A DNA stretch of 64,000 bases, from positions 1 to 64,000 of the forward strand of contig JALZUD010000076.1 in the NCBI GenBank assembly GCA_023301725.1, written 5' to 3'. Origin of the DNA: Granulosicoccus sp. Its GTDB lineage: Bacteria; Pseudomonadota; Gammaproteobacteria; Granulosicoccales; Granulosicoccaceae. Below, one piece after another: positions 7,470-16,120 of the stretch; within the stretch, counting starts at the first letter, position 1; the number at the start of each line of letters is the position of its first letter. A program made the translations under genes and the position numbers. The notes under the pieces are model-generated. The model had not been told where the DNA came from. It was given only the letters and a program-made list of their open reading frames with translations, and ran no database searches.

Positions 7470-10204
7470 ACGTTCTCCTGCATACTATTGATGGCAGCTA
7501 GCACTTTGTCGGGAGTACAAGGTAGATCCCGAACCACAGCACCCGTAGCATGACGAATAGCGTTAATAATGGCTGGCGCTGTAGGAATCAGCACGTGTTC
7601 ACCCAAGCCTTTCGCACCATAGGGTCCAACCGGATCTTCCACTTCTATAATAATATGCGTGAAATCTGGCATGTCACCGATGGTTGGCATCAGATAGTCG
7701 TGTAAGTTTTCTGTGCGTCCAGGTTGGTAGTCTTCCATTAGCGTCATACCAATACCTTGCGCCACTCCACCCTCAATCTGGCCTTCTACCAACATGGGAT
7801 TGATCGCTTTGCCAACGTCATGTGCTGTAGTGATGTGATCAAGCTTAATCAATCCTAAGCGAATATCAACACTGAGCTCAATCAACTGCGCACCATAGCC
7901 ATACAACGCATAGGGTTTGCCCTGACCTTTTTCGTCAAGTGCTTCGGTAACCGGATCATAGGTTTCCTCAGCCATAAATACATAACCGAGTATGTTTACT
8001 GGCATGGCGCTTAAATCTAACGATACTGTTGACCCATCACCTGTCACAGTGATAGCACTGTTGCCCGATTCTATCTGCGCATCCGGGCCCACATTGGCGT
8101 GACGCAAAATTTGCGTGCGCAACACCTCGCCTGCCTGTTTGGCTGCAGCGCCTGTAATAAAGGTCTGGCGAGATGCAGACGTTTTTCCGCAATCTGGAGT
8201 CAGATCGGTATCGCCATCGACCAGCGATAAATCATGCGCTGACACACCCAGCGCATCGGCGGCTATCTGTGCAATCACTGTGTTTGAGCCTTGGCCGATA
8301 TCCATAGCACCTTGGTGCAACACAATTTGACCACTGGGCTTTACACCGAATCTGATAGTTGATGGATTTGGCAGGGATGTATTACCGCAACCGTACCAAC
8401 AGGCCGCAAGCCCAACACCTTTTCTTATAGCTGAATCGTTTGCTTGCTCGTTGTGATCATTAACTTTACGCAATGCAGCTTGCCAGACAGGCTTTAAGGC
8501 TTGCAAGCACTCAACGATGCCAACACCTGAGTCAAACACCTGCCCGGTAACGGTGGGCGCTCCATTGACCAGCGCATTACGCAAGCGAAATTCGAGCTTA
8601 TCCATGCCTAGTTGATCCGCCAACTCATCGAATGCGCACTCTTGCGCGATAGCTGATTGCGGAACACCAAAGCCGCGAAATGCACCGGCTGAAGGCGCAT
8701 TGGTGTGTACCGCTAAGCTAGCTGCTTTGTAATTGGGAATGAAGTATGGGCCAGAGGCATGCACCGGCACTCTGTTGGCAACCGTTGGCCCCCAGCTAGC
8801 ATAGGCCCCAGTGTTAAAGGTACCTTCAAAGTCAAAGGACTGAACCAGCCCGTGCTCATCACAGCCCACCTGCAAAGTAATGGACGACGGATGACGCTTG
8901 GTGGTCGATCGCATCGACTCCGGGCGCATGTAGCAGACGAAAACAGGCTTGCTGGTGCGCCATGCCGCGAGCGCAATGTAAGGCTGAAAAGAGATATCGA
9001 GCTTGGAACCAAAACCTCCACCACACGCAGAAGGCACAACACGTACATCATCCTCGCCGAGTCCCATGATATCAGCAAGCGATTGCCGATCCATTTGCGT
9101 GGCTTGCGTACAGCCGAATATTTCGATTCGGTTACCCACGCGTTGCGCGTAGCCCGCTTCCGGCTCAATGTATCCGTGTTCGATAAACGGCGTAGACGAC
9201 CTCACCTTTGTTGTATGCGCACACTGAGCCATGCTTTGCGACACATTCCCTCGCTCAACCAGCCCTCTTATGAGAATGTTGTTTTCCCGAGATTCGTGCA
9301 GAACTGGAGCATCAGCATGCAGCGCCGTTTGTGGGTCAAGCACAACATCAAGCTCCTCCCAAACAACAGGAAAATTAGCTAAATCAAGCGTGGCAACAAC
9401 ACGCGGATCACCGACAACAGCGGCAATTGCCTCGCCTCTAAAGCGCACCTGCTGATCGGCAAATACAGGTTGATCGGCAAAGGGTTCAATAACCCCGAAG
9501 CAGTTGCGACCACTAATATCGCGTACCGTCAATACGCATTCCACACCTGGCAAAGCACTGACATAAGCGTCTATATCACCGATAGTAAAACGAGCGCTGT
9601 GATGTTCACTACGCACAACCCTGAGTGCCAGCGCATTGTCCGGAACCGTGTCGGCACCAAAACGCAGCGCACCTGTAACTTTTGGCATCCCATCAAGATG
9701 CTTTATGGACGCACCTACGTTTTTACCATCCACCAAGTCCACCAACTGTGCATCAAGATCGGTCGCTTGCATCACCGCCTGAATAATTTTGCGATATCCA
9801 GTACACCGGCACAGCACACCACCTAAGGCGTCTTCAACTTCAACCTGAGAGGGTCGAGGTATTTCCAACAGCAAGGCTTGTGCACTAATGAGCATGCCGG
9901 GCGTGCAAACACCACACTGCGCAGCCCCAAAGTTGAGAAAGCTTTTTTGCAATTTGCTGAGTATGCCAAGTTCTGACAAGCCTTCTACCGTCTGCACGTT
10001 ACGACCCTGTATTTGTGCAATAGCCGTTATGCAACTGCATACCGGTTTACCGTCAAGCAGCACGGTACAGGCGCCACAATCTCCCGTGCCGCATCCCACT
10101 TTGGTGCCTGTTAAACCCAATGGACCGCGCAGCACCTCAGACAAGCATTCTGTTGGGTCTACATCAACACTGACATTAACGCCATTCGCCGTGAAATCTA
10201 TCAA
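7466..10204 (-). CDS. XDH-family hydroxylase: fused [2Fe-2S] and molybdopterin subunit
   Basis: This 912-residue protein fuses two subunits that are often separate. Residues 1 to about 155 are the two [2Fe-2S] domains: a plant-ferredoxin cluster (C38-x4-C43-x2-C46 and a later Cys) and an all-helical domain with QCGVCTPGM and LCRCTGY. The rest is the molybdopterin-binding subunit, with GGGFGSK, AFRGFGVPQS, GQGSNTV and the C-terminal GAKGLGE holding the catalytic Glu. Such enzymes hydroxylate N-heterocycles next to the ring nitrogen with water as oxygen source. Next to 6-hydroxynicotinate reductase, nicotinate C6-hydroxylation is the likeliest reaction. The start is a TTG overlapping the stop of the FAD-subunit gene. 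The substrate is inferred. Confidence 0.88.
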   Translation of the reverse strand: MIDFTANGVNVSVDVDPTECLSEVLRGPLGLTGTKVGCGTGDCGACTVLLDGKPVCSCITAIAQIQGRNVQTVEGLSELGILSKLQKSFLNFGAAQCGVCTPGMLISAQALLLEIPRPSQVEVEDALGGVLCRCTGYRKIIQAVMQATDLDAQLVDLVDGKNVGASIKHLDGMPKVTGALRFGADTVPDNALALRVVRSEHHSARFTIGDIDAYVSALPGVECVLTVRDISGRNCFGVIEPFADQPVFADQQVRFRGEAIAAVVGDPRVVATLDLANFPVVWEELDVVLDPQTALHADAPVLHESRENNILIRGLVERGNVSQSMAQCAHTTKVRSSTPFIEHGYIEPEAGYAQRVGNRIEIFGCTQATQMDRQSLADIMGLGEDDVRVVPSACGGGFGSKLDISFQPYIALAAWRTSKPVFVCYMRPESMRSTTKRHPSSITLQVGCDEHGLVQSFDFEGTFNTGAYASWGPTVANRVPVHASGPYFIPNYKAASLAVHTNAPSAGAFRGFGVPQSAIAQECAFDELADQLGMDKLEFRLRNALVNGAPTVTGQVFDSGVGIVECLQALKPVWQAALRKVNDHNEQANDSAIRKGVGLAACWYGCGNTSLPNPSTIRFGVKPSGQIVLHQGAMDIGQGSNTVIAQIAADALGVSAHDLSLVDGDTDLTPDCGKTSASRQTFITGAAAKQAGEVLRTQILRHANVGPDAQIESGNSAITVTGDGSTVSLDLSAMPVNILGYVFMAEETYDPVTEALDEKGQGKPYALYGYGAQLIELSVDIRLGLIKLDHITTAHDVGKAINPMLVEGQIEGGVAQGIGMTLMEDYQPGRTENLHDYLMPTIGDMPDFTHIIIEVEDPVGPYGAKGLGEHVLIPTAPAIINAIRHATGAVVRDLPCTPDKVLAAINSMQENV

Positions 10205-11076
10205 GAGAGTGATTTCCCAAGGCTTGTCAATGTGCGTTGTATTAATTCTATTGAAGCTTGTTTACGGTAGTGAGCTGTACTCCTGACATCATCAATAGGT
10301 GCTAGTGAATCGATGTGGGCAACCGATACAAGGGCGGCCAAGTTATCGTCAACGCGCTGCGAAATCAGCTGCCTCTCAAGCGCTGTCAATCGCTGCGCCA
10401 CCAGAGAACACGACCCGACACTCACTGCCGCATCGGTAATCAGCCCTTCCTCATCACAAGCTAGGCGGGCAGCGACCATGGATATCGAAATGATGAGATA
10501 TTTTCGAGCACCCAGTTTTACAAACGAGGAATGACCTGATGCAAACTCCTTTGGTATCACAATTGCCGTGACCAATTCATCCTGCTGACGAGCAGTTAGG
10601 CGATTGCCGAGGATAAATTCTGTCAATGGCAGTGTCCGAATACCCCTGATTGAGGTGAGCTCCACCATTGCGTTCAGAACAAGTAGTGGCGGCACGCCAT
10701 CAGCCGCTGGCGATGCATTGCATAGATTGCCAACAAGCGTGCCCTGATTTTGAATTTGTACAGACCCAACCTCACGCGCTGCAAGCTTCAGCGCATCGAA
10801 TGCGGGCGGCAATTCAGCCTGAATCAGATCACTCCAGGTGACTCCAGCACCGATACGGATACGTGAGGCATTTTGGCCTATATGTTTAAGTTCATGAAGA
10901 AGGTGAAGATCAAGAATGCGGCGCGGCATCGATTTTTCGTACGAGGAGGGGTAAACATCAGTGCCGCCGGCAAGAATAGTCCATGGAACCGCCATCTCTG
11001 CAGTTTTCGGCTGAATCGAATTGCTGTCTTGAAGCAATCGCAACGCATCATCAAGATCATCAGGCTGGGCGTACAC
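10201..11076 (-). CDS. XDH-family FAD-binding subunit
   Basis: This is the medium FAD subunit that passes electrons from the iron-sulfur clusters to NAD or another acceptor. The FAD-binding signatures are TILAGGTDVYPS near the N-terminus and QIQNQGTLVGNLCNASPAADGVPPLL, followed by the CO-dehydrogenase flavoprotein C-terminal domain (KLGARKYLIISISMVAARL). I choose the GTG at 11076 because GAGGT lies eight bases upstream and the family begins at about this point. A longer reading from an ATG at 11160 would add 28 residues with four cysteines that look non-homologous. It is the first gene of the six-gene minus-strand operon, and its 3' end overlaps the start of the molybdopterin subunit. Confidence 0.88.
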   Translation of the reverse strand: MYAQPDDLDDALRLLQDSNSIQPKTAEMAVPWTILAGGTDVYPSSYEKSMPRRILDLHLLHELKHIGQNASRIRIGAGVTWSDLIQAELPPAFDALKLAAREVGSVQIQNQGTLVGNLCNASPAADGVPPLLVLNAMVELTSIRGIRTLPLTEFILGNRLTARQQDELVTAIVIPKEFASGHSSFVKLGARKYLIISISMVAARLACDEEGLITDAAVSVGSCSLVAQRLTALERQLISQRVDDNLAALVSVAHIDSLAPIDDVRSTAHYRKQASIELIQRTLTSLGKSLS

Positions 11077-11296
11077 CGCGGCACCTCGTTGAATTCGGTG
11101 CTGTTGGCATGCGCCACACCAAAAATGTTGTTTGCACACAAACAATACTACGCATCGCAAGTCTGTTAGGTCAATGTCTTTTTGTCATATCGGTGATCTT
11201 TAAAAATAATGCCGAGCCTGACAACACGCGAGTACAATCAAAGCTCGCAAGCAAAATCAGTTTTGTGCCCTGCCCGTCACACCTCAGCCCTTACTA

Positions 11297-12166
11297 ATGC
11301 CCAATAGCCATATTCTTTTACTGGTAGTCATCAACTTGTGCTTTGGATTCAACTTCGTAGCGGGCAAAATCGGCACGGAAGTCTTTCCACCACTACTGTT
11401 CAGTGCCATACGATTTGGCTTCGTCATTGTGCTACTGCTGCCTTTCCTGCGCTGGTCACCTGGACAAATGGGCCGCGTATTGGCAATCGGCTTAGCTCTC
11501 GGCGCAGGCCATTACCCCATCATGTTCTATGCAATTCATAAGGGCAACGTGCTCTCCATGGTTGCCATTGTTTCGCAGCTGGTGGTTCCTTTATCGACTC
11601 TGCTGGCGGTACTCTTTTTAGGCGAACGAATCAAACTGGTCAGATCCTTAGCCATAGCACTTTGCTTTCTTGGCGTAGTCATTATTGGTTTCGAAGCTGT
11701 TGGCCCCGACGATCTGCTAGCGCTTTCGCTGACAGCAATTGCGGCCCTTGCCATGTCAATAGCGACGATACTGATGCGACAGGTGAAGGGCGTGGGGGTT
11801 TTTAATATGCAAGCATGGATAGCACTGATAGCGACACCTGTTATCGCTATGCTGTCACTGAGCATTGAACAAACAGGCCTAGCAAATCTTACCTCCGTTG
11901 CATTAACTGACTACTGGTCACCTTTGTATTCTGGCGTAGGCGCAACCATCTTTGGCCATGGTGTGATGTACTGGTTACTGCAAAAGCATCCTATCAATCA
12001 GGTCATGCCGTTTGTAACGTTGTCTACCGTGTTTGCCGTGATGTTCGGAATATGGCTGTTTAACGATGAACTCACCCTACAAATCATGGTAGGCGGGATG
12101 ATGACTTTGACCGGCGTGTTTATTATAAGTAAGCGGGCAAAGCCACCGTTGGCTACGCAGCCGTAA
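11297..12166 (+). CDS. EamA/DMT-family permease
   Basis: This 289-residue hydrophobic protein has about ten membrane helices in two homologous EamA halves (first half residues 1-135, second about 140-280). The conserved second-half motifs LYSGVGATIFGHGVMYWLLQ and PFVTLSTVFAVMFGIWLFNDEL are present. DMT proteins export or import small metabolites; the substrate cannot be read from sequence. It starts 220 bases from the hydroxylase operon and diverges from it, so it could serve that pathway. Its last 14 bases overlap the 3' end of the convergent dehydrogenase gene. Confidence 0.88.
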   Translation: MPNSHILLLVVINLCFGFNFVAGKIGTEVFPPLLFSAIRFGFVIVLLLPFLRWSPGQMGRVLAIGLALGAGHYPIMFYAIHKGNVLSMVAIVSQLVVPLSTLLAVLFLGERIKLVRSLAIALCFLGVVIIGFEAVGPDDLLALSLTAIAALAMSIATILMRQVKGVGVFNMQAWIALIATPVIAMLSLSIEQTGLANLTSVALTDYWSPLYSGVGATIFGHGVMYWLLQKHPINQVMPFVTLSTVFAVMFGIWLFNDELTLQIMVGGMMTLTGVFIISKRAKPPLATQP

Positions 12167-13190
12167 AATCGATCTGTGCCTTCATTGCCTGATCTCGATC
12201 AGTGGCAATCTTGAATGCCTCTTCTGCGCGCTCAAGCGGCAAGGTGTGAGTAACCAGTGATTTAAGATCTATGAGACCGCCCTGCATCAATTTAACGGCC
12301 AAAGCAAATTCTTCATGAAAGCGAAATGAGCCGCGCAGCTGTAACTCTTTAGCGGTAATAGCCATCATCGGCAGCGACATGTCGCCACTAAGACCCAATT
12401 GCATGATGACGCCACCGGGACTCATTACATGAATAGCCGAGGTAAGTGCAGACACGGCACCTGAGCATTCAAACAAGACATCGAAGTAGCCTTTGTCCGC
12501 CTGGTAAGGCTCAAGTGCGTCAGGGTTTTTAAGCGAGTTGATCGTGCGATCGGCACCGGCGCTCTTGGCAAAGCTCAAGGCATTGTCAGATAAATCAGTG
12601 ACAACAATCTCAACCGCACCTGCGCGTCTGGCCGCAATAATGCTCAATACACCGATTGGGCCACAGCCGGTAATCAACACACGCTTGCCCAGCATCTCAC
12701 CCGCCTTGCGCGCAGCGTGCAACACAACCGCCATAGGTTCTGCCATGGCAGCTTCCGCCGAGCTCAGCCCTGCAGCGTTAACGCACTGATCAGCGGAGGC
12801 ATTCAAGGTTTGCCTGAACGCGCCTTGAATGTGCGGCATGGGCATCGCTGAACCGTAAAAACGCATATTCAAACACTGGTTACGCATACCTTGCGCACAG
12901 TAGCGACAGCTGCCACACGGGCGCGATGGTGACACAGCGACCAGATCGCCTTCACGCAGCCCTGTGACGCCTTTTCCCAAAGCCACAACACGGCCCGCCA
13001 CTTCATGCCCCAGGATCATGGGTTCTTTCAATCGAATTGCACCAATTCCACCGTGGTGGTAGTAATGCAAATCTGAACCACAAACACCACCTGTTTCAAT
13101 GCTTACCTGCACTTCACCCGCTGCGGGCGAAGCCAGCTCTTGTTCTTCAAGACGTAAGTCGTGAACACCGTGTATGACTAGGGCTTTCAT
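12153..13190 (-). CDS. Zinc-dependent medium-chain dehydrogenase, L-idonate 5-dehydrogenase type
   Basis: This 345-residue MDR enzyme has the catalytic zinc motif VCGSDLHYYHHGGIG and GHEVAGRVVALG, and four structural-zinc cysteines in CGSCRYCAQGMRNQC. The Rossmann motif is TGCGPIGVL, followed by VVTDLSDNAL for the NAD ribose. Overall it resembles L-idonate 5-dehydrogenase, which oxidises the C5 hydroxyl of idonate to 5-ketogluconate; other polyol or threonine dehydrogenases share these motifs. No gluconate kinase or second idn gene is adjacent, so the substrate is uncertain. The gene stands alone, with 211 bases of non-coding DNA upstream. Confidence 0.8.
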   Translation of the reverse strand: MKALVIHGVHDLRLEEQELASPAAGEVQVSIETGGVCGSDLHYYHHGGIGAIRLKEPMILGHEVAGRVVALGKGVTGLREGDLVAVSPSRPCGSCRYCAQGMRNQCLNMRFYGSAMPMPHIQGAFRQTLNASADQCVNAAGLSSAEAAMAEPMAVVLHAARKAGEMLGKRVLITGCGPIGVLSIIAARRAGAVEIVVTDLSDNALSFAKSAGADRTINSLKNPDALEPYQADKGYFDVLFECSGAVSALTSAIHVMSPGGVIMQLGLSGDMSLPMMAITAKELQLRGSFRFHEEFALAVKLMQGGLIDLKSLVTHTLPLERAEEAFKIATDRDQAMKAQIDFTAA

Positions 13191-13401
13191 TATTTTGCAG
13201 ATCCTTTAAGACAAGTGTATCCGAAGCACCCTTATTCACAAAAAATGCATTCGCCAACACGCACTCGCCGGCCTGCACACTAGTGGAACAATAATTTCCG
13301 TGCAAAGAGTGTGGTTATTATAGTATGCCGATAGGCCAGTGGACTAAAGTCAAAGCCAATCCTGATCTGTCACAAGAGCTAGCTCGAGAGTAGACACACC
13401 G

Positions 13402-14088
13402 CTATGTCACCGCTTCTGGCTCAGGCTCAGGCTCAACGAAAAATTTAACGCTATTGGGAGTTTCGACAGGTGATACCGCTTGCCCACTGACTGGATCAAA
13501 TGGACTTGGGAGTTTGTAGAGCCTCTTGCCTCCTATGACGAATTCTGAAGCCATCGCACAGCGTTTGAAGCCTATCGTCTCAACGCTTTTCAAGAATGAT
13601 TCGTTAGTCCAATCCGTGGTGGTCACAATGGTTTTAAGCGATTTTTCAGCCGAATTGTTCACCGCAAACTGGAGCATAGCCGCATTGATACGCTGCCCGC
13701 GCTGAGACGACTTCACAATAGCTTTGAAAAGAAAGTACACACCTTCTGGTAAATCGACTGCAATACCGGTAAACGCCGTTCCACCGCTGTTGTGCCTGGC
13801 GGCCACCTCTTTGGGCACAAGGAACAGCAGCCCTACAGGCTGTTCATCTATCTGAGCGACCACACCGAGGAATCCGTCAGTTCGAAAGTCCTCAAGGAAC
13901 GAAGCTTTAACCTTGAATTCCGGATCGCCAAGCAGACCTTGCAATTCGTTTTCATCCAACCAACGACAAGTTGAGACGGAGCTACATTTTGTCATCCGCC
14001 AGGCCGATACCGGCAAGGAGAGGACCTGCGTCACATCGACACGGCACACCTTGTTAAGCGCTTTGTAGAGTAGTAATTTGAGCTTCAT
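13402..14088 (-). CDS. GNAT-like acetyltransferase, weak match
   Basis: About 228 residues from the ATG at 14088; a TTG at 14163 would add 25 residues but has no supporting signal. The middle resembles a GNAT fold: a substrate-side strand (FLGVVAQIDEQPVGLLFLV), a strand before the pyrophosphate loop (TAFTGIAVDLPEGVYFLFKAIVKSSQRGQRINAAMLQFAV, with QRGQRI as the acetyl-CoA loop) and a C-terminal TNESFLKSVETIGFKRC. The tail is rich in Pro and Glu (EPEPEPEA). The substrate is unknown. It diverges from the JmjC/cupin gene at 14264 across 175 bases. The family call is moderate. Confidence 0.55.
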   Translation of the reverse strand: MKLKLLLYKALNKVCRVDVTQVLSLPVSAWRMTKCSSVSTCRWLDENELQGLLGDPEFKVKASFLEDFRTDGFLGVVAQIDEQPVGLLFLVPKEVAARHNSGGTAFTGIAVDLPEGVYFLFKAIVKSSQRGQRINAAMLQFAVNNSAEKSLKTIVTTTDWTNESFLKSVETIGFKRCAMASEFVIGGKRLYKLPSPFDPVSGQAVSPVETPNSVKFFVEPEPEPEAVT

Positions 14089-14263
14089 CTTAACGCTGTT
14101 GTAGAAAACCAATCTGGGGGTCGGGTTACAGTACCAAAAAACTTGTTCCTGAGACAAATTCAAATTTCAGGCATTTGCCCAGAATTAACACTATATGACG
14201 ATAAGAGGGTTCATACTTGGCTGCTAAATCCCAATTTTTCGCACTCTTGCCATCGGGTGGCCT

Positions 14264-15292
14264 ATGAACACATCATCCCCAATTGCGTGGACGCAAGAAG
14301 AATACGATGCTTTCGGCACCGTGCCTATGGTTAGCAAGCACCGGTATCACGAGCGCACATTGTTCGACAAACCTGAACTGGTTAGTCTTTTGGATACTTA
14401 TCCACGAAAGTGGTTACAGGCATTCACGATGGGCGACGACCCCTGCAACGCCAGCGAATGGGGTTGTGTGGACATTGCACCAGAAACAACAGGCGAAGAA
14501 CTCTGGCAAGCGGTAAGCCTCGGCAGGCTGTGGCTGAACATCACCCATATTGAAGAATTCAATGAGGATTACGCGCAAATCGTTAAGGACATGTACGAGC
14601 ACCTGGACGAACATTGCACCCATCTGCAAAGCCCAAAAGCTAATTACAGCACCCTTCTCATTAGCTCTCCTGGCGCTCAGGTCTACTACCACGTCGATGC
14701 CGAACCCAACATGCTCTGGCATCTTCGCGGACAGAAAAAAGTATGGATCTACCCCGCCATGGACACAGATTTGGTGCCTCAGGAGCTGCTAGAGGACATC
14801 TACGCTGGCGAGATTGACGAAAATTTACCCTTCGACCCCAATTTCGACAAGCAAGCCCAAGAATTTTTGCTGTCGCCAGGCGACGTAGCATCATGGCCAC
14901 ACAATGGCCCTCATCGTATTGTCAATCAGGATATGAATGTATCGCTGGCAACCAGCTACTACACACCCACCATTTATAAACGTCAGTACGTGCAGCTGGC
15001 CAATCGTTTTGTACTTCGCAATCTAGGTATTAAATCGCGAAGCATGGAAGAAAATGGTGCTGTGGCAGCTTTCAAACGTTTCACTTATCGTGCAGCCAAC
15101 AAGATACGCCCCTTTCCGCGTCGTGATCGCTCAGCGAGCTATATCACTGACCTTCAAGTCGATCCACAAAGCCCCAACGGATTAAAAAAACTGGACCAAG
15201 CTGTTGCTGCCTCGTTTTCTCGGCAAGCAAACGCGGCACAATCGGAGCACGACGAATCACAAAACAGCGAAAATCTTAAAGCCACTGGTTAA
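14264..15292 (+). CDS. JmjC/cupin-like Fe(II)/2-oxoglutarate oxygenase
   Basis: This 342-residue protein has the facial-triad pattern of JmjC/cupin_8 dioxygenases: H143 and D145 in YYHVDAEPN and H217 in GPHRIVN, with LLSPGDVASWPHNGPH forming the second cupin strand. Such enzymes hydroxylate protein side chains or small molecules using iron, oxygen and 2-oxoglutarate. The N-terminal 120 residues and the basic, Ser/Asn-rich C-terminal 60 residues are not recognised. It is the first plus-strand gene after a divergent GNAT gene and is followed by YdcF and FemAB-like genes, so this neighbourhood may handle envelope or protein modification. The substrate is unknown. Confidence 0.72.
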   Translation: MNTSSPIAWTQEEYDAFGTVPMVSKHRYHERTLFDKPELVSLLDTYPRKWLQAFTMGDDPCNASEWGCVDIAPETTGEELWQAVSLGRLWLNITHIEEFNEDYAQIVKDMYEHLDEHCTHLQSPKANYSTLLISSPGAQVYYHVDAEPNMLWHLRGQKKVWIYPAMDTDLVPQELLEDIYAGEIDENLPFDPNFDKQAQEFLLSPGDVASWPHNGPHRIVNQDMNVSLATSYYTPTIYKRQYVQLANRFVLRNLGIKSRSMEENGAVAAFKRFTYRAANKIRPFPRRDRSASYITDLQVDPQSPNGLKKLDQAVAASFSRQANAAQSEHDESQNSENLKATG

Positions 15293-15349
15293 TAGTGTGG
15301 GCCTGTGTCACAACCTGTTGATCAGAGAAAAGCTAGCATTACGGATAAG

Positions 15350-16120
15350 CTAGCTAAGCAAGTGATACTTCAGCGTTGCTAGTAACTCTCTAAACGCCAA
15401 GGTCGTCTTGTTCAGGCCAGCGATGTACGGCAATAAACCCACCCAACCCGCTGACACCGAGTACAAGGTTGCTGAGGCACTGGGGCAAACAGTAAATCCC
15501 CTTTCACTGAAAATATCAACCGCTCTATTCATATGCAAGGACGACGTGACTAAAGTGATGGGGTCAGAAATCATTGAAGAACGCAATTCAAACAACTGCT
15601 CGGCATTGGTCTGGGTGGATAGGCTAAGCGTGTCAAGCACTATTCTGTCACTAGACACACCTTGGTCGATGAGAATCGGAGCCATGAATTCGGCGAGTTT
15701 TCGAGATGTCTGACCTCCCCCCATCAAGTACAACTGACTGCTTCCCGAGTCAAGGCTTGCGGCATGCAGTGTGCGAATCAATGAGTCACGCGATAACACG
15801 CGGTAAGGATTGTCACTTTTTACGTAGGCATCAAGATCGGCTCCCAGAACCACGATTGTTGAATGAGCAGCTGGAAGATCAAGATCAGCGTTGCTTTCGC
15901 ACACACTGGGTAACGCGTACCGTGGCGACTCCATCACTTTTACCAAGGTGTTGGATGTCAGCGGAGCGCTACAGACCCATAAAAACAGAGCACTGCCAAA
16001 CAACAACGCACGCTGCAGGCCTGATACACCGCGCGCCTTTAGGGATATCATCAGGCAGATGAGTAACGCGGAAAAAAACAAGCCCAAAGGCTGTACAAAC
16101 CAATCGATCACCAACGGCAT
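15350..16120 (-). CDS. YdcF/SanA (DUF218) family membrane protein
   Basis: 256 residues. Two hydrophobic N-terminal helices (about 7-25 and 36-55) are followed by a DUF218 domain: STIVVLGADL, LYLMGGGQTSRKLAEFMAPILIDQGV, DTLSLSTQTNAEQL and ITLVTSSLHMNRAVDIF. DUF218 proteins such as ElyC and SanA act in envelope maintenance and bind nucleotides in some cases; the chemistry is unresolved. Its 5' end overlaps by 62 bases the start of the divergent FemAB-like gene, so either one start is further inside or the promoters lie within each other's coding sequence. Confidence 0.8.
   Translation of the reverse strand: MPLVIDWFVQPLGLFFSALLICLMISLKARGVSGLQRALLFGSALFLWVCSAPLTSNTLVKVMESPRYALPSVCESNADLDLPAAHSTIVVLGADLDAYVKSDNPYRVLSRDSLIRTLHAASLDSGSSQLYLMGGGQTSRKLAEFMAPILIDQGVSSDRIVLDTLSLSTQTNAEQLFELRSSMISDPITLVTSSLHMNRAVDIFSERGFTVCPSASATLYSVSAGWVGLLPYIAGLNKTTLAFRELLATLKYHLLS

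Noticed and set aside
8759-9382. 207-residue plus-strand ORF opposite the molybdopterin subunit, and similar long antisense ORFs at 6954-7322 and 9470-9826
   Set aside because: They lie fully inside strongly supported genes on the other strand, have no ribosome-binding site or recognisable domain, and their composition is that of a reverse reading.
11076-11160. Cysteine-rich N-terminal extension of the FAD subunit from the ATG at 11160
   Set aside because: A GTG at 11076 has a good Shine-Dalgarno and the homologous part starts there; the extension looks like translated upstream DNA.
13402-14163. 253-residue reading of the GNAT-like gene from a TTG at 14163
   Set aside because: No ribosome-binding site supports the TTG, while an ATG is available at 14088.
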